Below, one piece after another: positions 1 to 12,512 of a stretch of 64,000 bases of DNA. The stretch covers positions 2,309,001-2,373,000 of the forward strand of contig NC_133023.1 in NCBI RefSeq assembly GCF_048564905.1, read 5' to 3'. The position numbers were made by a program, and so were the translations under genes. The number at the start of each line of letters is the position of its first letter. Position 1 is the first letter of the stretch. A model generated the notes under the pieces. That model was given only the letters and a program-made list of their open reading frames with translations. It did no database searches and was not told the DNA's origin. This DNA is from Vicugna pacos (taxonomy: Eukaryota > Chordata > Mammalia > Artiodactyla > Camelidae).

Positions 1-90
1 TATATACAGACACATATAAATAAACTGAATCACTTTGCTGTACACCTGAAACTAACACAACATTGTAAATTAACTCTACTTCAATAGTAT
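1..90 (+). mobile_element. L1 3' terminal fragment
   Basis: The end of a LINE-1 3' UTR. It carries the block CTGAATCACTTTGCTGTACA, then ACACAACATTGTAAAT and TACTTCAATA, seen at the end of many other L1 copies in this window (for example 44760-44825). The copy continues upstream of the window. The expected poly-A tail is replaced by an AC repeat. Confidence 0.85.
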
Positions 91-111
91 ACACACACAC
101 ACACACACACA
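91..111. repeat. (AC)n microsatellite
   Basis: About ten AC dinucleotides directly at the L1 3' end, probably grown out of the L1 tail. Confidence 0.9.
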
Positions 112-208
112 TTGCAGAGAAGAGAGTTCTGAGGCACAAAGGTATGTAATTTATCTGAATCCACACAGTAAACGTTCAGCAGGGCTGAATCTGAACATAT
201 TTTGCCTG
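112..208 (+). mobile_element. MIR SINE fragment
   Basis: Resembles the 3' half of the mammalian-wide MIR SINE: CTGAGGCACAAAGGTATGTA, then a CACACAGTAA block and a GGGCTGAATCTGAAC block, in the consensus order. Strongly decayed, as expected for an element older than the placental radiation. Identified from memory of the consensus, not by alignment. Confidence 0.6.
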
Positions 209-1759
209 GGCACAAATACACATGACAGTTCACAATGCAGGCAGAGAAATAAAGACAGTAAGACTTTCTTTCTTAAACTGTCTTTAGTACTGGCATGGAG
301 GGCAATAAATATTCCTCGGGGGTGGGGAAGGAAATGTCCTATAAGAAAAAGAAGATAAAGAGGTTGGCTTGAAAAATATTCCTGCGTATTTGAGAAGAAG
401 AAGATTCACGTGGTGGACTGGAACGGTCGTAGAATTTTAAAGCAGAAAATGTGAGTTCTAACGAGGTGTCTGGTGGTTCGTTTCTGTCTCCCGATCCCCA
501 CTGTCTTTGCCTATCAACGAGGGCTGATTTAACGCCACAGGTGAAAGGACCCACACGTTGCCCGTGTACTTAGCGTTGGACCTTTTCGTAATAGACTGTG
601 GCCAACATTTCTTTCAAAGCTGCAGGAAACTGCTTTAACCCTGAGACCATAATGTGCTTGAATGTTACGTGAAACCTGTTAAGGAATTTCAGAAGGCAAT
701 CAAATAGTACTTCTATCACTTGACTTAGGATAAGGTAAGTAACGGCGGGCTTTTCTTAACCTTAAATGAGTGCAGATGCATCATCTTTTCTATAACAGTT
801 TTACCCTTTTAGCCACATTTCAGTAAAAAGGTTATAACATTCTGGTTTGCCTCCCTCAAGGCATTGAATCCCCTGCCCCTGGAGATGCACAGGCATTGAT
901 GGGCTGGACAACGATTTGGTGGAATGTTAGGGAAATGGCTGAATTAGGAGGTAGATGCTTAGATTATTAGGAGGCAGTTTAGATTAGGCATTTAGATCAG
1001 ACTATTATTCACTGTCCTTCCAAACCCAGAAATAATCTGATTTTCTACGTGTCCACACTCTTATTGAAATAGGTTACAGATATGGTTCAGTAGTTGAATG
1101 AAACTGTCTTTCCAAACTATGTAAGGAAATCTCTTGAGAATTGACAGCATCATCATCATCATCATCATCATAATATGAAAAAATTGGGAGAAAGATATGG
1201 AGATGTGTAAATAGATGAATTATTCATCCCTTTAATTAGGAACTTGAAAGTAAATGGAAGACAATCCTTGTGGTTCCCAAGAGTATAGTGAATTGTAATC
1301 TTTAAGAAAGAGAAAATGCTTGCTTTCTCCTAACTGCGTTTTGTTTCCCTGAAGTTTTTTAATGATTTATTTTATATATCAGATATCCTAGTGTCTTGGT
1401 TTTGATTTGCCCTCCAACACCCAGGCTTCCTCGAAAGCACATGACGATTGTCCGTCAGCAACAGTGTCACCTCAGTCTTATCAGCACATTCAAAGGACAG
1501 TCCCTAGGTCTAATCTTTCCAAACCCATCCAAAAGTATGTACTTCTCAAGAATGGGAATAAAAAGTTCCAACCACTCAACTCAGAGCAGCTGATGTGCAA
1601 AATATGTTTACTACAGAAAAGCAAAAGACAGTCCCTGAAATTGTATTTATCTTGCTATGCTAACTTCTAGTTCAGCCACGGTCTTTCACATCATTTGTGT
1701 AAGGGAGATGTCCACACAGCATAAAAATTTTTTTTTCCACTCTAGCCTGTTAAAAACGG
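209..1759. other. Unique sequence, no gene seen
   Basis: No repeat family or coding signal recognised. Two parts differ in composition. Bases 361-600 keep about 13 CpG in 240 bp, near expectation. Bases 601-1380 hold only a handful. A short (CAT)n run of about eight units lies at 1148-1171. Overlapping small open frames at 1396-1670 look incidental. Confidence 0.6.
1148..1171. repeat. (CAT)n microsatellite
   Basis: About eight uninterrupted CAT units. Confidence 0.9.
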
Positions 1760-2510
1760 TTCATAGTGGAGGAAAGGGAACCCTCCTACACTGCTGGTGG
1801 GAATGCAGTCCGGTGCAGCCACTGTGGAAAACAGTATGGAGATTCCTCAAAAGACTAGGAATAGACTCACCATATGACCCAGAAATCCCGCTCCTGAGCA
1901 TATGTCCAGAAGGAACCCTACTTCAAAATGACACCTGCACCCCAGTGTTTATAGCAGCACTATTTACCATAGCCAAGGCATGGATACAGCCTAAATGTCC
2001 ATTGACAGAGGACTAGATGAAGAAGATGTGGTATATTTATACAATGGAATACTACTCAGCCATGAAAAAGAATGAAATGATGCCAGTTGCAGCAACATGG
2101 ATGGACCTACAGATTGTCATTCTAAGTGAAGTCAGCCGGAAAAAGAAAGAAAAATACCATATGAGATCACTTATATGTGGAATCTAAAAAAAAAAAAAAG
2201 AAGACTCTAATGAAATCTACAAGAGAAACAGACTCACAGACATAGTAAACAATCTTATGGTTACCGGTGGGGAGAGGGGTGGGAGGGGATCAATTGGGAG
2301 TTCCAGATTAGCAGATACACACTACTATATATAAACTAGATAAACAACAATTTTCTACTGTACAGCACGGGGAACCATGGTCAATATCTTGCAGTAACCA
2401 CCTAAAATGAAAAAAGCGTGAAAAGGAATATATGGATGTATGTGTATGACTGGCGCATTATGCTGGACGCCAGAAACTGGTACAACACAGGAAACTGACT
2501 CTCCTTCAAT
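1760..2510 (+). mobile_element. L1, 5'-truncated, ORF2 end plus 3' UTR
   Basis: A truncated LINE-1 beginning inside the ORF2 C-terminal region and running through the 3' UTR to its end. Readable ORF2 residues include [26 protein letters not shown] and [14 protein letters not shown], ending at 2016 with a stop after PLTED. The 3' UTR has the internal A-rich tract near 2188 and the terminal block ACGCCAGAAACTGGTACAAC. The poly-A tail is replaced by a TCAA-rich repeat. Confidence 0.92.
1763..2016 (+). pseudogene. L1 ORF2 C-terminal remnant
   Basis: The C-terminal segment of L1 ORF2p, which in the family follows the endonuclease and reverse transcriptase domains and carries a C-x3-C-x7-H-x4-C motif. 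Only the second half of that motif (H and last C in LLHCWWECS) lies inside this truncated copy. An in-frame stop ends the frame just before the usual DWIKK segment. No catalytic domain is present, so it is non-functional. Confidence 0.85.
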
Positions 2511-2564
2511 CAGTCAGTCAATCAATCACCAATCAATCAGTCAATCAAATACTTCAATCAAGAG
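2510..2564. repeat. (TCAA)n-type repeat at L1 tail
   Basis: Imperfect TCAA/TCAG/TCAC units following the L1 CTTCAAT end, probably a mutated and expanded tail. Confidence 0.8.
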
Positions 2565-3987
2565 GAGCCCATCTATTTTAAAACTCCACATCCCATGCCC
2601 TCTAGTCAGGTCCTGGGTGTTCTGAACTATATCCGAGCGGGTGTGAGCGTTACCCTCTGATGCTACGCTGAAAACCTGGGACGCTGCATTCATTTTCCGG
2701 CACGTGCATTGCCAGGGATTGCAAGCCACCCACCTGGATGGGCCCCCCCACACACCGCGACCTGGCACTCCACCCACACAGCTCTGAAATCAAGGGCTTC
2801 ACCGGGAAGACAAGCCAACCCAGCGAAGCTCTAAAACAAGGTAGCGAAGTCTTGTCTTCATCCACGCTAGACCCGCCTTGGCCTGTGGTCAGATGTCCTT
2901 GGGTTCAGCGGTCAGGTCCCATCCTCGGCTAAAAGGGGAAACACTACACACATTCACCGCCTTGACCAAGTGGACCCAGAATGGGGACAATCCCACGGGG
3001 CCTGTCTGCAAGCCTGCAAAGTGTGGAATTGAGGAATGTTCCAGATCAAAGGTAAGGTTCCCAAAAGAGGTAGACCTGGGAATGTGGAGAGCTTTATTCT
3101 GACTCGTCCCAGACCGAAACCGCCTCCTGACCACTTCTGATGGGATGACAGCACATGCAGATGCCTAACACTGACACCAGCTCCCACTCCATCCCGTTTT
3201 AAGGACTTCGCGGCGTCAGTAACGGTGTAATGATCTTTTCCAAGTCAGCCGTTGGCAGAACTGCACGGTAGCTTCTCAGACATATCAGGATCAAACTGTC
3301 TACAAACGGATATTGACTTAATGCAAATAAAAGTCCTTGCGAAATAAAACCCAGCGGAATTACGCATGAATCAGAAATCGGTTCATCAGAGAGAAATACT
3401 CAAGTGTGTTTTCTTTTTTTTCTTATACATTTTAATGAGAACTGTTTTATCTCACGGCTTATTCTCAAGCACGAAAAAAAAAACCTTCCACGTAAAACTA
3501 TGGAATAAATAGTGCATTTTAAAATATTCTTAAACTCCACTTTAATTAAACGGGGAATACGGGTGTTGAATTTTCACGTACTCTGAAACAGTCGGAACAC
3601 TGTGCTTTGATAACCCACTGGATATATGCGCGTGTCTTCATTAAGCACATTTGCACCGATTTCCCAATTTTATTTTTAACGTGTCGGTTTTGAGGCGGTA
3701 AGCATTTTGTACTGGGAAGATGTATTTAAAGGTTCTTAAGGCTACTCCCAATGCCATGTAAAAATGGGGAAAAAACACACACACTGAAATTTTCAAGTAC
3801 CCTAGGAGATCATAAAGTCTAGCTTTCACATTAGAAGATGAAGTTCCCTTTTAATATGTGCTGTAATCTTTATTCTCTGATTTAGGAGTCCTCATTTGTC
3901 CCAATTAACTGGCACCCTGGTGTCTAAATGAAACAAATTTGCTCTGTGTCCAAACGGTTCAAGGAAGACCAGATATACAAATGTCTA
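2565..3987. other. Unique, CpG-retaining sequence
   Basis: No repeat or gene recognised. CpG is frequent, for example about five in 3181-3240 and four in 2641-2700. Open frames on both strands at 2541-3187 overlap each other and look like chance frames in GC-rich DNA. The part after 3400 is more AT-rich. Confidence 0.55.
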
Positions 3988-4152
3988 TGTTTAAAATAAA
4001 TAAGATACTGCAGTGTACAGCACAGGGAACACAACCAATAATTTATAATAACTTTAAAAGGATTACAACCTATAAAAATATTGAATCCCTCTGTTGCACA
4101 GCTGAAACTAACATTAATATTGTAAGTCAACCATACTTTGATTTTAAAAAAG
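3988..4152 (+). mobile_element. L1 3' UTR end, older type
   Basis: Contains AAAATAAATAAGATACTG, CAGTGTACAGCACAGGGAAC, TTTATAATAACTTT and GCACAGCTGAAACTAACATT, ending near an ACTTTGATTTTAAAAA tail. The order and wording match the tail of the 56.2-57.1 kb copy better than the younger camelid copies, suggesting an older subfamily. Confidence 0.8.
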
Positions 4153-6761
4153 ATTCCGTAAATCACAAGTGAGTTTTCCAGTCTGAGATGCTATCAGATA
4201 ACCAATGAGATGGGCATGCTTCACCTTTTGAAAAAGCAATGTGGATTCTGAGGAAGGTCTGGGTTGAAGACAGAAGTCTGGGAGCAGCCTTTAGGAAAGG
4301 TGGTTGAATGCAAGTCATTGGGAGAGCTTATGGGCGGAGGGGAGGGCAAGACAGGGGTCACACGAGGGTCCAGAGGGAGTTGGCGTTAGCCCCAGAGGTG
4401 AGCAAAGCGCAGGCGTGAAAGCAGGGATGCAGGCAGACGGCAGAGACGGAGGTGAGGGGAGGCTGAGCGTCGCCCGAAATGGCTGTCGACTGGAGAAGTT
4501 GGGTGTAGCCATTGCAGCTGCCACGAGAGGACTGGGTGTTGTCCCTGGAGTTGCTACAACCTTTGCTCTTCGATGTGAAATGGAAGATGCTCCTTGCGAG
4601 ACACTTACACACGGAGCAGAAGGAGGGAAGAAACCAAGGAAAATGGACTGAAAGAGAAAGAACTCAGGGAACAGAAAACCACAGCAACCAAAAGGCAAAG
4701 CTCACTTGATCCAACGGATTTTGCTGAGTCATTTGCACTAGAGTTTATCAGTTTTCTTTCCTTCTTACCCTGAGGTCAAGTGAAAATTCCTCAACGTAGG
4801 GAAAGTAAGATGGAGTTCCCACGCTCAGTCTTCGCCAAATGACCCCGTGTGCCGAGCCCGGAGGTCGGCCCGAAGTGCTGGACTGGGCTACCATGAATTT
4901 GGCCCGCCTCCGTTCAGTTAATGGATGAGCCTTTCACATTTTCATCTTTAAATCAATGCAAAACATGCAAACCACATCTTACAAAATTACCTGGCAACGA
5001 TGCTGAGTCAAATAACACAGTTATTATCACACAAGACACACACAGTGTGGCCAGAACGTTTGCAGTAGGGAGCAACTCTATGCATGTGCAGCCAATCAGG
5101 CCTGTTGATCCAGGAAATCTCTTGCAGCTAATTTTTCCACTGGGAAACGGAAAACTACATCTCTTGCTGGATTAAAAGAATCTGTCAGTGCAATGTATGG
5201 GAGACTTCGTAATGGAATGCAAAATTTTAAGCTGAAACTCTAATATCCTATGTCAGAAGCAAAGCTGATTTTACGGACGAATAATGCAACGGGGAGTGTC
5301 TTATTTTATGAACTAAGTAAGGTTGGATCCGTTATTTGCAATGATAAATTTAAGTGATTAGATTTTGGTGATAAAACCCAGAGACTAAAAATAAATGAAC
5401 CAATGAATGGATGGTACTTCAATAAAAATATTATTTTTTAAGTTAAAAAAAATAAATGAAATGATAGAACATAAATGAACGTAAAATGAGAGATGATTTC
5501 ATCGATGGCTTAAGTTCAGTGTGACCTGAGCAAGCAATTTCGACCCTTTTACTCTGGAAGTGTTTATCACGAGGTGGGGCTCTGCTGATTTAGTTTAGAG
5601 ACGAAGACAAAGACAGAAGGATGGTTAGAGAACCTTATCAATTAACCTTACACAGTTTTATTTGCACTTGAGAGATTTTCTCGTTTCTTTGTGCCACTCA
5701 AGAAACACCTGCTTCAAACAGAAGAAACGTATTTATCAAAGTCACGGCAAATCCTTCCGTAAAATGTTTGGGTGCCAGGAAGGTGGAAAAGACTCGAAAC
5801 TTCTCCATTCTCGTTTGGAATCTCGGGGAGAAGGTAGACCACTGGTATTTATTTCATTCCCTGATGTTTTAAGCTTCGAATCATGGGTTTTGGGGAATGG
5901 CTTCACCTGGACTTAAAATCTTATCAGTCTATTGATCCCCTGCTTTGTCTGTTTCTGAAAGATTCCAGTTTGCATCAAGTTCAGACGACGTTGAGAAAAT
6001 TAAAGGCAGTGTATTTGTAAGGCAGCTGACAGGTGGAGAACCCTCCATCTGTATTAAGTACGCACCCCTCCTGGACTGTCATCGGATGTTTTCAGCATGA
6101 GAGTGAAACCTTCTTTCTAAAACTAACCCAGTGTCCCTCAGAGTCAGGGCTCCGAAAGACAGAACCTTATGCAGGAAAATGATCCTTTCCTGCCTTCCTG
6201 CTTAACACTGGTCTTCCTCCTAGCCGTCTGATTTATACACTTGACCTTTTTTTTTTTTTTTGGTAAAGGACTATAATTATATAATATGAATCTATAAACT
6301 GTGACATGTCATTCTGATTCCTTAGAGTAAGCGGTCAACACATGCTCTCTGGGTGGAGTGACACGTCTCCCTGAGGGCAGAGAATCTGAGGTCAGGCGTT
6401 TGATTTGCAGAGTAAGTATAAACTTTCAATATCTTAGTTTCCTGCGGGTTATGTTGGTTACCCCTCCTGGACTAGCTTTATCAAAAATACACCTGATGCC
6501 AGAGGTGGTGGGACAGCTGAAGATATAAAACCGTCAGGAAGAAATGTATTCCGAGCCCTTATTCATGTTCCAAGCTCTGTGAATGCTTCACGGCTGATGC
6601 ATTTTGAATGCTATGAAATGAAGGCATGAAAGACAGTAGACAAAATTACCTCGTGCCTGAAAGACACACACATCAGAAAGACACAGTAGTGCCCCGTGCA
6701 AAGTCAGCACTATTGTCAGGAAGCCGACGGTGTCGGCTTGAGAACATTGCCATACTTGTTT
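4153..6761. other. Unique sequence, no gene seen
   Basis: Mostly unrecognised. Near 5411-5455 a TACTTCAATAAAAAT string and A-rich tail resemble an L1 end, but the match is too short to call. A T-run lies at 6248-6262. Open frames on both strands at 4304-4709 overlap and have no domain. Confidence 0.55.
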
Positions 6762-6830
6762 CTTTCTTTCTTTTTTTTTTTTGTATACATATTTTAATTG
6801 AAGTGTAGTCAGTTTACAGTGTTGTATACC
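6762..6830 (-). mobile_element. L1 3' end fragment
   Basis: A CTTT/T-run is followed by TTTTAATTGAAGTGTAGTCA and GTTTACAGTGTTGT, the reverse complement of the L1 terminal block. A very short 5'-truncated insertion. Confidence 0.75.
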
Positions 6831-7396
6831 TGTTCCTAATTGTATCATTCTCTGGATTGGCACTAATACATTGCCCCAACTGGACCAGTAAATTCTGCAC
6901 CTAGAAAGCTGTCCAGCTTACACTGAATGAAGCTGTCTTCTGTACCTGTGACACTTTTAATCCCACAGAAGAAAATCTGTAGCTGATTTCTGCTCATAGA
7001 TACGGGGACGGCTTTGAGTTGGTTCTTACCACGTTGGCTGGATTTAAAAAGAGCAGCATTTTACTGAGAAACAGAAGTAGTGACCATGCTGCACCACCAT
7101 GGGCATTTATCCAACGTCAAAGTGGCCGCCTTTATAAACCTACTGGAAACTGAGAAACACGCACAGGCGTGCACACACGCCCTCCTTTCACATCACGTCT
7201 GCACATAGGTCGCAACGTAGGGTCAGTACACGGGAGTCAGTATTTCCCGTCGCCCCGTGAAAACCCTTCCCCATCTCGTTAGACTAGAACGTTCGCACGG
7301 CCAAGCTCTGGTGTTCCATCAATTATTTGCCTAAAGGGTTTTTGAAATAGAATGAACGTATTTTTTACATAGAGTATAACATGTAAAGAAAATCTC
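6831..7396. other. Unique sequence, no gene seen
   Basis: No repeat family or credible reading frame recognised. Bases 7140-7300 are CpG-rich relative to the rest. Confidence 0.5.
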
Positions 7397-7578
7397 TATG
7401 ATATAAAAGTAGATTTAAAAAAAAATTTCTTCTGTAGAGCACAGGGAAGTATTTCAATATCTTCTAATAACCTTTAATGAAAAAGAATATGAGAAGAAAT
7501 ATATGCGTGACTGGGACACTGTGCTGCGCACCAGAAATTGACACATTGTAACTGACTGCACTTCAATTTAAAAAAAAT
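7397..7578 (+). mobile_element. L1 3' UTR end
   Basis: Contains TGTAGAGCACAGGGAAGTAT, TTCAATATCTTCTAATAACC, GAAAAAGAATATGAGAAG, CACCAGAAATTGACACATTG and a CTTCAATTTAAAAAAA tail. This is the camelid-type L1 terminal sequence also seen at 38203-38747. Confidence 0.88.
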
Positions 7579-8218
7579 TTCCCCATGAAATGTTTAATAA
7601 TGGCTTATATTTAGAAAAAAAAATCCTTGTAGAATGAGCTTCAATACTAAACTCATGAAAAGTCCACAATGAAAGCAAGTAGTAAATGAAAAAAAAAAAA
7701 CATAGAATGATTGTAAATAGAGGAGTTTGATATTGTGTCATGAAAGCCAGAAGCCTGATGGTTTCACTCAAGTACAGAAAAAGCAATTTGTTGGTTAGGA
7801 AATTATAGAGCAAACAGGAAGAATGTCTTACAATTCTCAAAGCGAATAAACTGTCTACACTCATCATCTCAAATCAACCAGGGTCCACCAGTGCCTCTAT
7901 TTTTAGGACGTGATGAATACCACATTGCATTTTGACGTAGAAGATTGTTCCTCTCTTTGTTTTTAATGCTCAATATGTTAAAATGATAAAATGATTTTTG
8001 TAGAACACAGGCATCATGGATCAACAAGTCTTTATGGACACATTTAATGTGTGCAATGCACTGGGTTTAATCTGGCAATTAAACAGGCAAGTGTGCCAGT
8101 GTAAACGGCTCCATAATCGTGATCAGAGACATATATTCAAAAGGCAAATCCGAAGTAGCAGTTTTCATGTGTGTTCATGTTGGAAATAGAATGGTTCTCT
8201 TGAAGCAGTCTGCTGATA
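7579..8218. other. AT-rich unique sequence
   Basis: No repeat family or gene recognised. The 99-codon reverse-strand frame at 7568-7867 is rich in F, L and I from AT-rich DNA and crosses an A-run. Confidence 0.5.
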
Positions 8219-8555
8219 AGAAACAAAAACAAACAAACAAACAAACAAAAAAAACCGAAGCATAAATACAGGACAGAAATAGACTCACAGACAGAGAATA
8301 CAGACTTGTGGTTGCCAGAGGGGTGGAAGGTGGGAAGGGATAGACTGGGATTTCAAAATTGGAGAATAGATAAACAAGATTATACTGTACAGCACAGGTA
8401 ATCACAGAGGAAAAAATGTGATAATGAATGTGTGTATGTCCATGTATGACTGAAAAATTGTGCTGAACACTGGAATTTGACACAACATTGTAAAATGATT
8501 ATAAATCAATAAAAGTTTAAAAAAATAAAAATTAAAAATTAAAAAAAAGCCAGTA
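8219..8555 (+). mobile_element. L1 3' UTR end
   Basis: Starts with an expanded CAAA tract at 8224-8252, in the place of the internal A-rich stretch of the L1 3' UTR. It continues through AGAAATAGACTCACAGACAG, TGTGGTTGCCAGAGG and CTGTACAGCACAGGTAAT to GACACAACATTGTAAAATG and an A-rich tail. Confidence 0.88.
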
Positions 8556-8654
8556 GATAGAAATCTGTCTGTATTTGACTTAACATGAAAAATTGAGCAT
8601 CAATACCTATATTTTTTTCATACTGAAAAAGTAAGTTATTTTATTGTTTATTTT

Positions 8655-8795
8655 AATTTAAAAAAAACTGATGGGGGGATTATGTTTATATATTTATTTG
8701 TTGTTGTTTATTTTAATGGAGGGACTGGGGATTGAACCCAGGACCTCGTGCGTGCCAAGCACACGCTCTACCCCTGAGCTACATTATGCCCCTCT
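8655..8795 (-). mobile_element. Camelid tRNA-Ala-derived SINE (vic-1 type)
   Basis: Reverse-strand SINE. From the T-rich tail it reads GGAGGGACTGGGGATTGAAC (box B side), then CAAGCACACGCTCTACCCC and TGAGCTA (box A side). The anticodon loop reads GGC rather than the usual AGC, so the copy has diverged from its tRNA ancestor. Confidence 0.9.
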
Positions 8796-9938
8796 GTTTG
8801 CTTGTTTCTAGTAAAACCTAAAGCCGTGATCATTTGGCTTAAAATAATTTCCCAACGTAGCTTTCTATGTCTCCCTTACCTCCCTTAAAAATTTAACTGT
8901 TGAGGTAGGACTCAGATATCACTGAATGGACCTCACTTTCTGAGGAAATCAACCAACAAAAGCTTCTTTTATGTTACGCTGGGGGCAGTACTGCAGGGCT
9001 CCAGAAGGAAGCTCAGGAAGTTGTGCACCTGGTCTAGATTTTTTCTGTATTTTGACATCATTTTACTCCACACATGAAACCTGAGAATCAAAAGCATGTA
9101 TTAATTAGCCCCAAGCCTTCAGAGCGAGCGGTCAAAATGGGTTCTCCGGTTTCAGTTTAATGAAGCATTTCATCATCACACTGTAATGAAGCGTGAACTT
9201 GAACTTCTTAAAAAGACAAAAACAAAACAAAACAAAAAAAACGCTTGAAGGATGCTCCTTGCATACGTGTATCAGCAAGCCTGAGAAAACGCGATTGCTA
9301 CTGTATTTGCCTCCAGCAAGCCTGCAGACGGACAGCCTCAGCTTGAAAACACTGTCACTTCACAAGGGAAATTTTAGGAAAACGATTAAGTTACAGATTT
9401 TCCCACCTAAAAACATACTAGAAATAAAATGCCTTCAAGACTGTCCTTTTTGAACATCAGAGTGAAACGATTCTATTTTCCGTGAAGAAAGACGTGGTAA
9501 CATAAATAACTCAGGATGTATGATTCACTCCCAAAGTCACGCTGCTGTAACATGGAAATTATTAAAACGCGAAGGCTGTAAGGAGAAAGCTTGTCTCCTG
9601 TTTTCGGGGTTGATCTCTGGCTCTGCCCCACTGAGTCACGCCGGGATCCAGGCTGCTAATTACTTTGTTATTTTCAGTTACATAGTCACTTCTTTGGCTG
9701 GGCAGCCCCTTACCAGCTACCAGCCTGACATAGGAACCCACGTTGGAAACACTGAAGGTCCAGGTCCAGACCACGCAATAAAGCAACATGACAGTAAAGA
9801 GAGTCACAGGAAACAGTTGGTCTCCACGTTCATATAAAAGTTACGTGTGCACTGGACTGCAGTCTATTACGTGAGCAATCGCATTCTGTCAAAAAAAAAA
9901 CCCCAAAAACGCATATACCTTAATTTAAAAACACTAGT
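8796..9938. other. Unique sequence with A-rich tract
   Basis: No gene or interspersed repeat recognised. An A-rich (AAAAC)n tract lies at 9207-9242. Short open frames at 9193-9453 and 9520-9837 have no recognisable domain. Confidence 0.5.
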
Positions 9939-10112
9939 GGTGGGGGTAGCTCAGTGGTAGAGCGCATGCTTAGCATGCATGAGGTCCTGGGTTCCATCCC
10001 CAGTGCCTCCACTGAAAAACATAATAATTAATTTAAAAGTAAATAATAAACCTAATTACCCGCCCCCCCAAAAAACCCCACCAAAAATAAATAAATAAAA
10101 TAAAACAAAAAT
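9939..10112 (+). mobile_element. Camelid tRNA-Ala-derived SINE (vic-1 type)
   Basis: Near-complete copy: GGGGGTAGCTCAGTGGTAGA head with box A, GCATGCTTAGCATGCATGAG anticodon arm with AGC, CTGGGTTCCATCCCCAGTGC box B, then a long AATAAATAA/AAAAC tail. No target-site duplication was found by eye. Confidence 0.95.
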
Positions 10113-12371
10113 ACAGTATTGCTAAAAAATGCTTACTATCCTCTGAGCCTTCAACGAGTCTCGATCTGAGTCCAAATTACTTTTACAAACGAACATCAAA
10201 GATCACCCATCACCATAACTAATGCACTAAGAATGACAAAGTGTGAGGTATTGTGAGAATCACCAGTGCCTGACACACAGACAGCAACTTGAGCAAACGT
10301 TGTTGGAAAAATGGAACCAGTCGACTTGACTGACACAGGGTTGCCCCAAACCTTCAACTGACTTAAAGAAAAAAAAAATGCAGTATCTCCGAAGCACAGT
10401 GAGATGAAACATGATGAACACGGTGTTCTAGGAGAGAAGAAATGATTTTGGTGGGCTGTGGGCAGTTCTTTGCCACAAAACTTGGCTGAAGGGAATGGAA
10501 TTCAGATACGGTCTATCGGGTACCTTCAACTGTCTTTTGTGGTATTCACAACGTGATCACAGCACGTCTGTAAATAACGTTCTTTTTAAAAAAAAAAAAA
10601 GAATCAGACTATGAAATATCTGCAAGAGCATTTGCTTGTCCCTGTGTTGTGTTGTGTACGTACCCGCCAAGCACCACCTACCTCAATATTGAAATAGCAG
10701 CTTTGTAAGCTTTTTTGTATTTACTCTGCCTGCACCGAACATTGTGGCTCATTTCCCCCTTTAAAATAGTGTTCAGAACGGAACGAGTCTGATTTGTAAC
10801 CTGTGCTGTAGGATTTGATTACACAGAGATTTGGCTGCAATTTACAAAAGATTTACAAAATGAAGGACAAAATGATTTCCAATATCACAGCTTTAGCATT
10901 ATGTATTATTTTGTTTGACTATGTAAAGACTCCACTTAAAGCACCACGCTGGGTTTCCTTTGTCGTTTCAACGACAGTGTGAAAAACTCTTCCCCAAGTT
11001 GCTTAATAGTGTTGTCTCTCTCCATCCAAGTATTTATAAATGAAATTACTCTGATGTATGACTGCCAACTACTATGAAATCCCATACACCAACTGTAATA
11101 TGTTTCCATAAAAATAAATAATTCAGCTCACTTCTGGCTTCTGTTTTTTCCCCAAAGCCTTCCTTCGAAACCATACATCATCTTTAAAGCGTAAGCAGAA
11201 ATAAAGGGAGTCCCCTGAAGACTGGACACGCTTTCTTATTTCTTAAATGGGATTATGGTTCCCTCTTGGTGATTCAGAACAAAATTGTCTTCTTAAAAGC
11301 TGTATCTACTTATGTCAAAACCACTGTTCTCCTGCAAGACAGACTCTGGACACCAGAATAGAAGCCAAGAGTTCAGACCAGTCTCCTTTAAAGGTAGGAT
11401 GGCTTTCCGTCCCCTGTTATAGAAACACCGTCTCATGATGCCTTCATCATTAAATTGCCTTAAAGACAGTTCCTCACCCTCCTCTTCCTCTTTTGCCAAT
11501 TGCTTGGCAATTCTGGCTCCGAGCACACATCTGATCGTCAAGAACATGTCCAAGTGCACGGCAAACACTGAAATTTCTGGAATTATTAATTATGTTTTCA
11601 AGGACAGCGCTTTCTAAGTGGCAACATTTTTTTTTTTTTATCTTGGCCAGAATCATCTAAACCCTTGAAAGGATGTCAACCGTCTCCCGAGGCCATTCCC
11701 CAGCTGAGGTTGCTCTGGTCTGGATTCTTAGTTTCTCATACCACTTTTCCAAGATTTTGCATCCACCATAGGTGTGTATGTGTCTGTGTGTGTGTGTGTG
11801 TGTGAATCTGTGTACATCACGGCGTGACTTTTTCTCCCGTGTACCTGCCGGGGCGCGGTCCCCCCACGTGGAGAGATGACCGTGGCCCATAGACTGATGC
11901 CGGCGCGTCTCATGTTTGCTCCCACCGTCTGGTTGAAATGTGACGATTCGGGGGAGGGCTATTTTTATGAGCCTCATTTGCCAAGCAGGAGACTGAAGCA
12001 AACGTGGACGAAGGAAGCTGCCCGGCGTCACAGGGCTCGTACGTCCTAGCCCGAGGGGGACTTGAATATGCCGGCGAGAAGGTTGTGTCTGTCCCTGCTG
12101 AGCTGTGTGACCACGGGGGTGCGTGACACCCTGTGTGTTACCGCCGCGACTTCTGCACGTCTGTCCGGGACCCAGAGAGCTCCCTCAGTCTTCTGAAAGG
12201 ATTCCCAGTGTCCCAAAGCGCAGAAGTGTATCGTCACGTAATTAATTACCCTTAATTAGCAGGCTTCTAATTATGCTTTTGGAAAACATCGTCTCCAAAT
12301 TTTTATTCCATCTTTCCATTTTATTCCTAATGACCTTTTTATCTCCATAATAAATGTTTAAATTTTTAATG
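10113..12371. other. Unique sequence, conserved-looking and CpG-rich parts
   Basis: No gene recognised. Bases 10750-11110 are AT-rich, low in CpG and non-repetitive, in the manner of conserved non-coding DNA. Bases 11821-12180 hold about 29 CpG by hand count. A (TG)n run lies near 11785-11804. Open frames at 11247-12237 on both strands overlap and cross the TG run. Confidence 0.5.
11785..11804. repeat. (TG)n microsatellite
   Basis: About ten TG units, preceded by imperfect TG-rich sequence from 11772. Confidence 0.85.
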
Positions 12372-12509
12372 ATTTTTTTTCATTTTGTTTTATGAGGGGG
12401 AGGTAATTGGGTTTATTTATTTATATTTGGAGGAGGCACTGGGGAATTGAACCCAGGACCTCGTGCATGCTAAGCATGCACTCTACCCCTGAGCTATGAT
12501 ACCCCAGCC
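12372..12509 (-). mobile_element. Camelid tRNA-Ala-derived SINE (vic-1 type)
   Basis: Reverse-strand copy. A T-rich tail and GGGGGAGGTAATTGGG are followed by GGCACTGGGGAATTGAACCC, TGCATGCTAAGCATGCACTC and ACCCCTGAGCTATGATACCC. The AGC anticodon is retained. The flanking DNA on the right resembles an old L1M, so the SINE may sit inside it. Confidence 0.93.
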
Positions 12510-12512
12510 CCT

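Noticed and set aside
9939-10020. A functional tRNA-Ala gene
   Set aside because: The tRNA-like head with AGC anticodon is part of a SINE with an A-rich tail. The acceptor stem is not maintained and many similar copies exist in the window.
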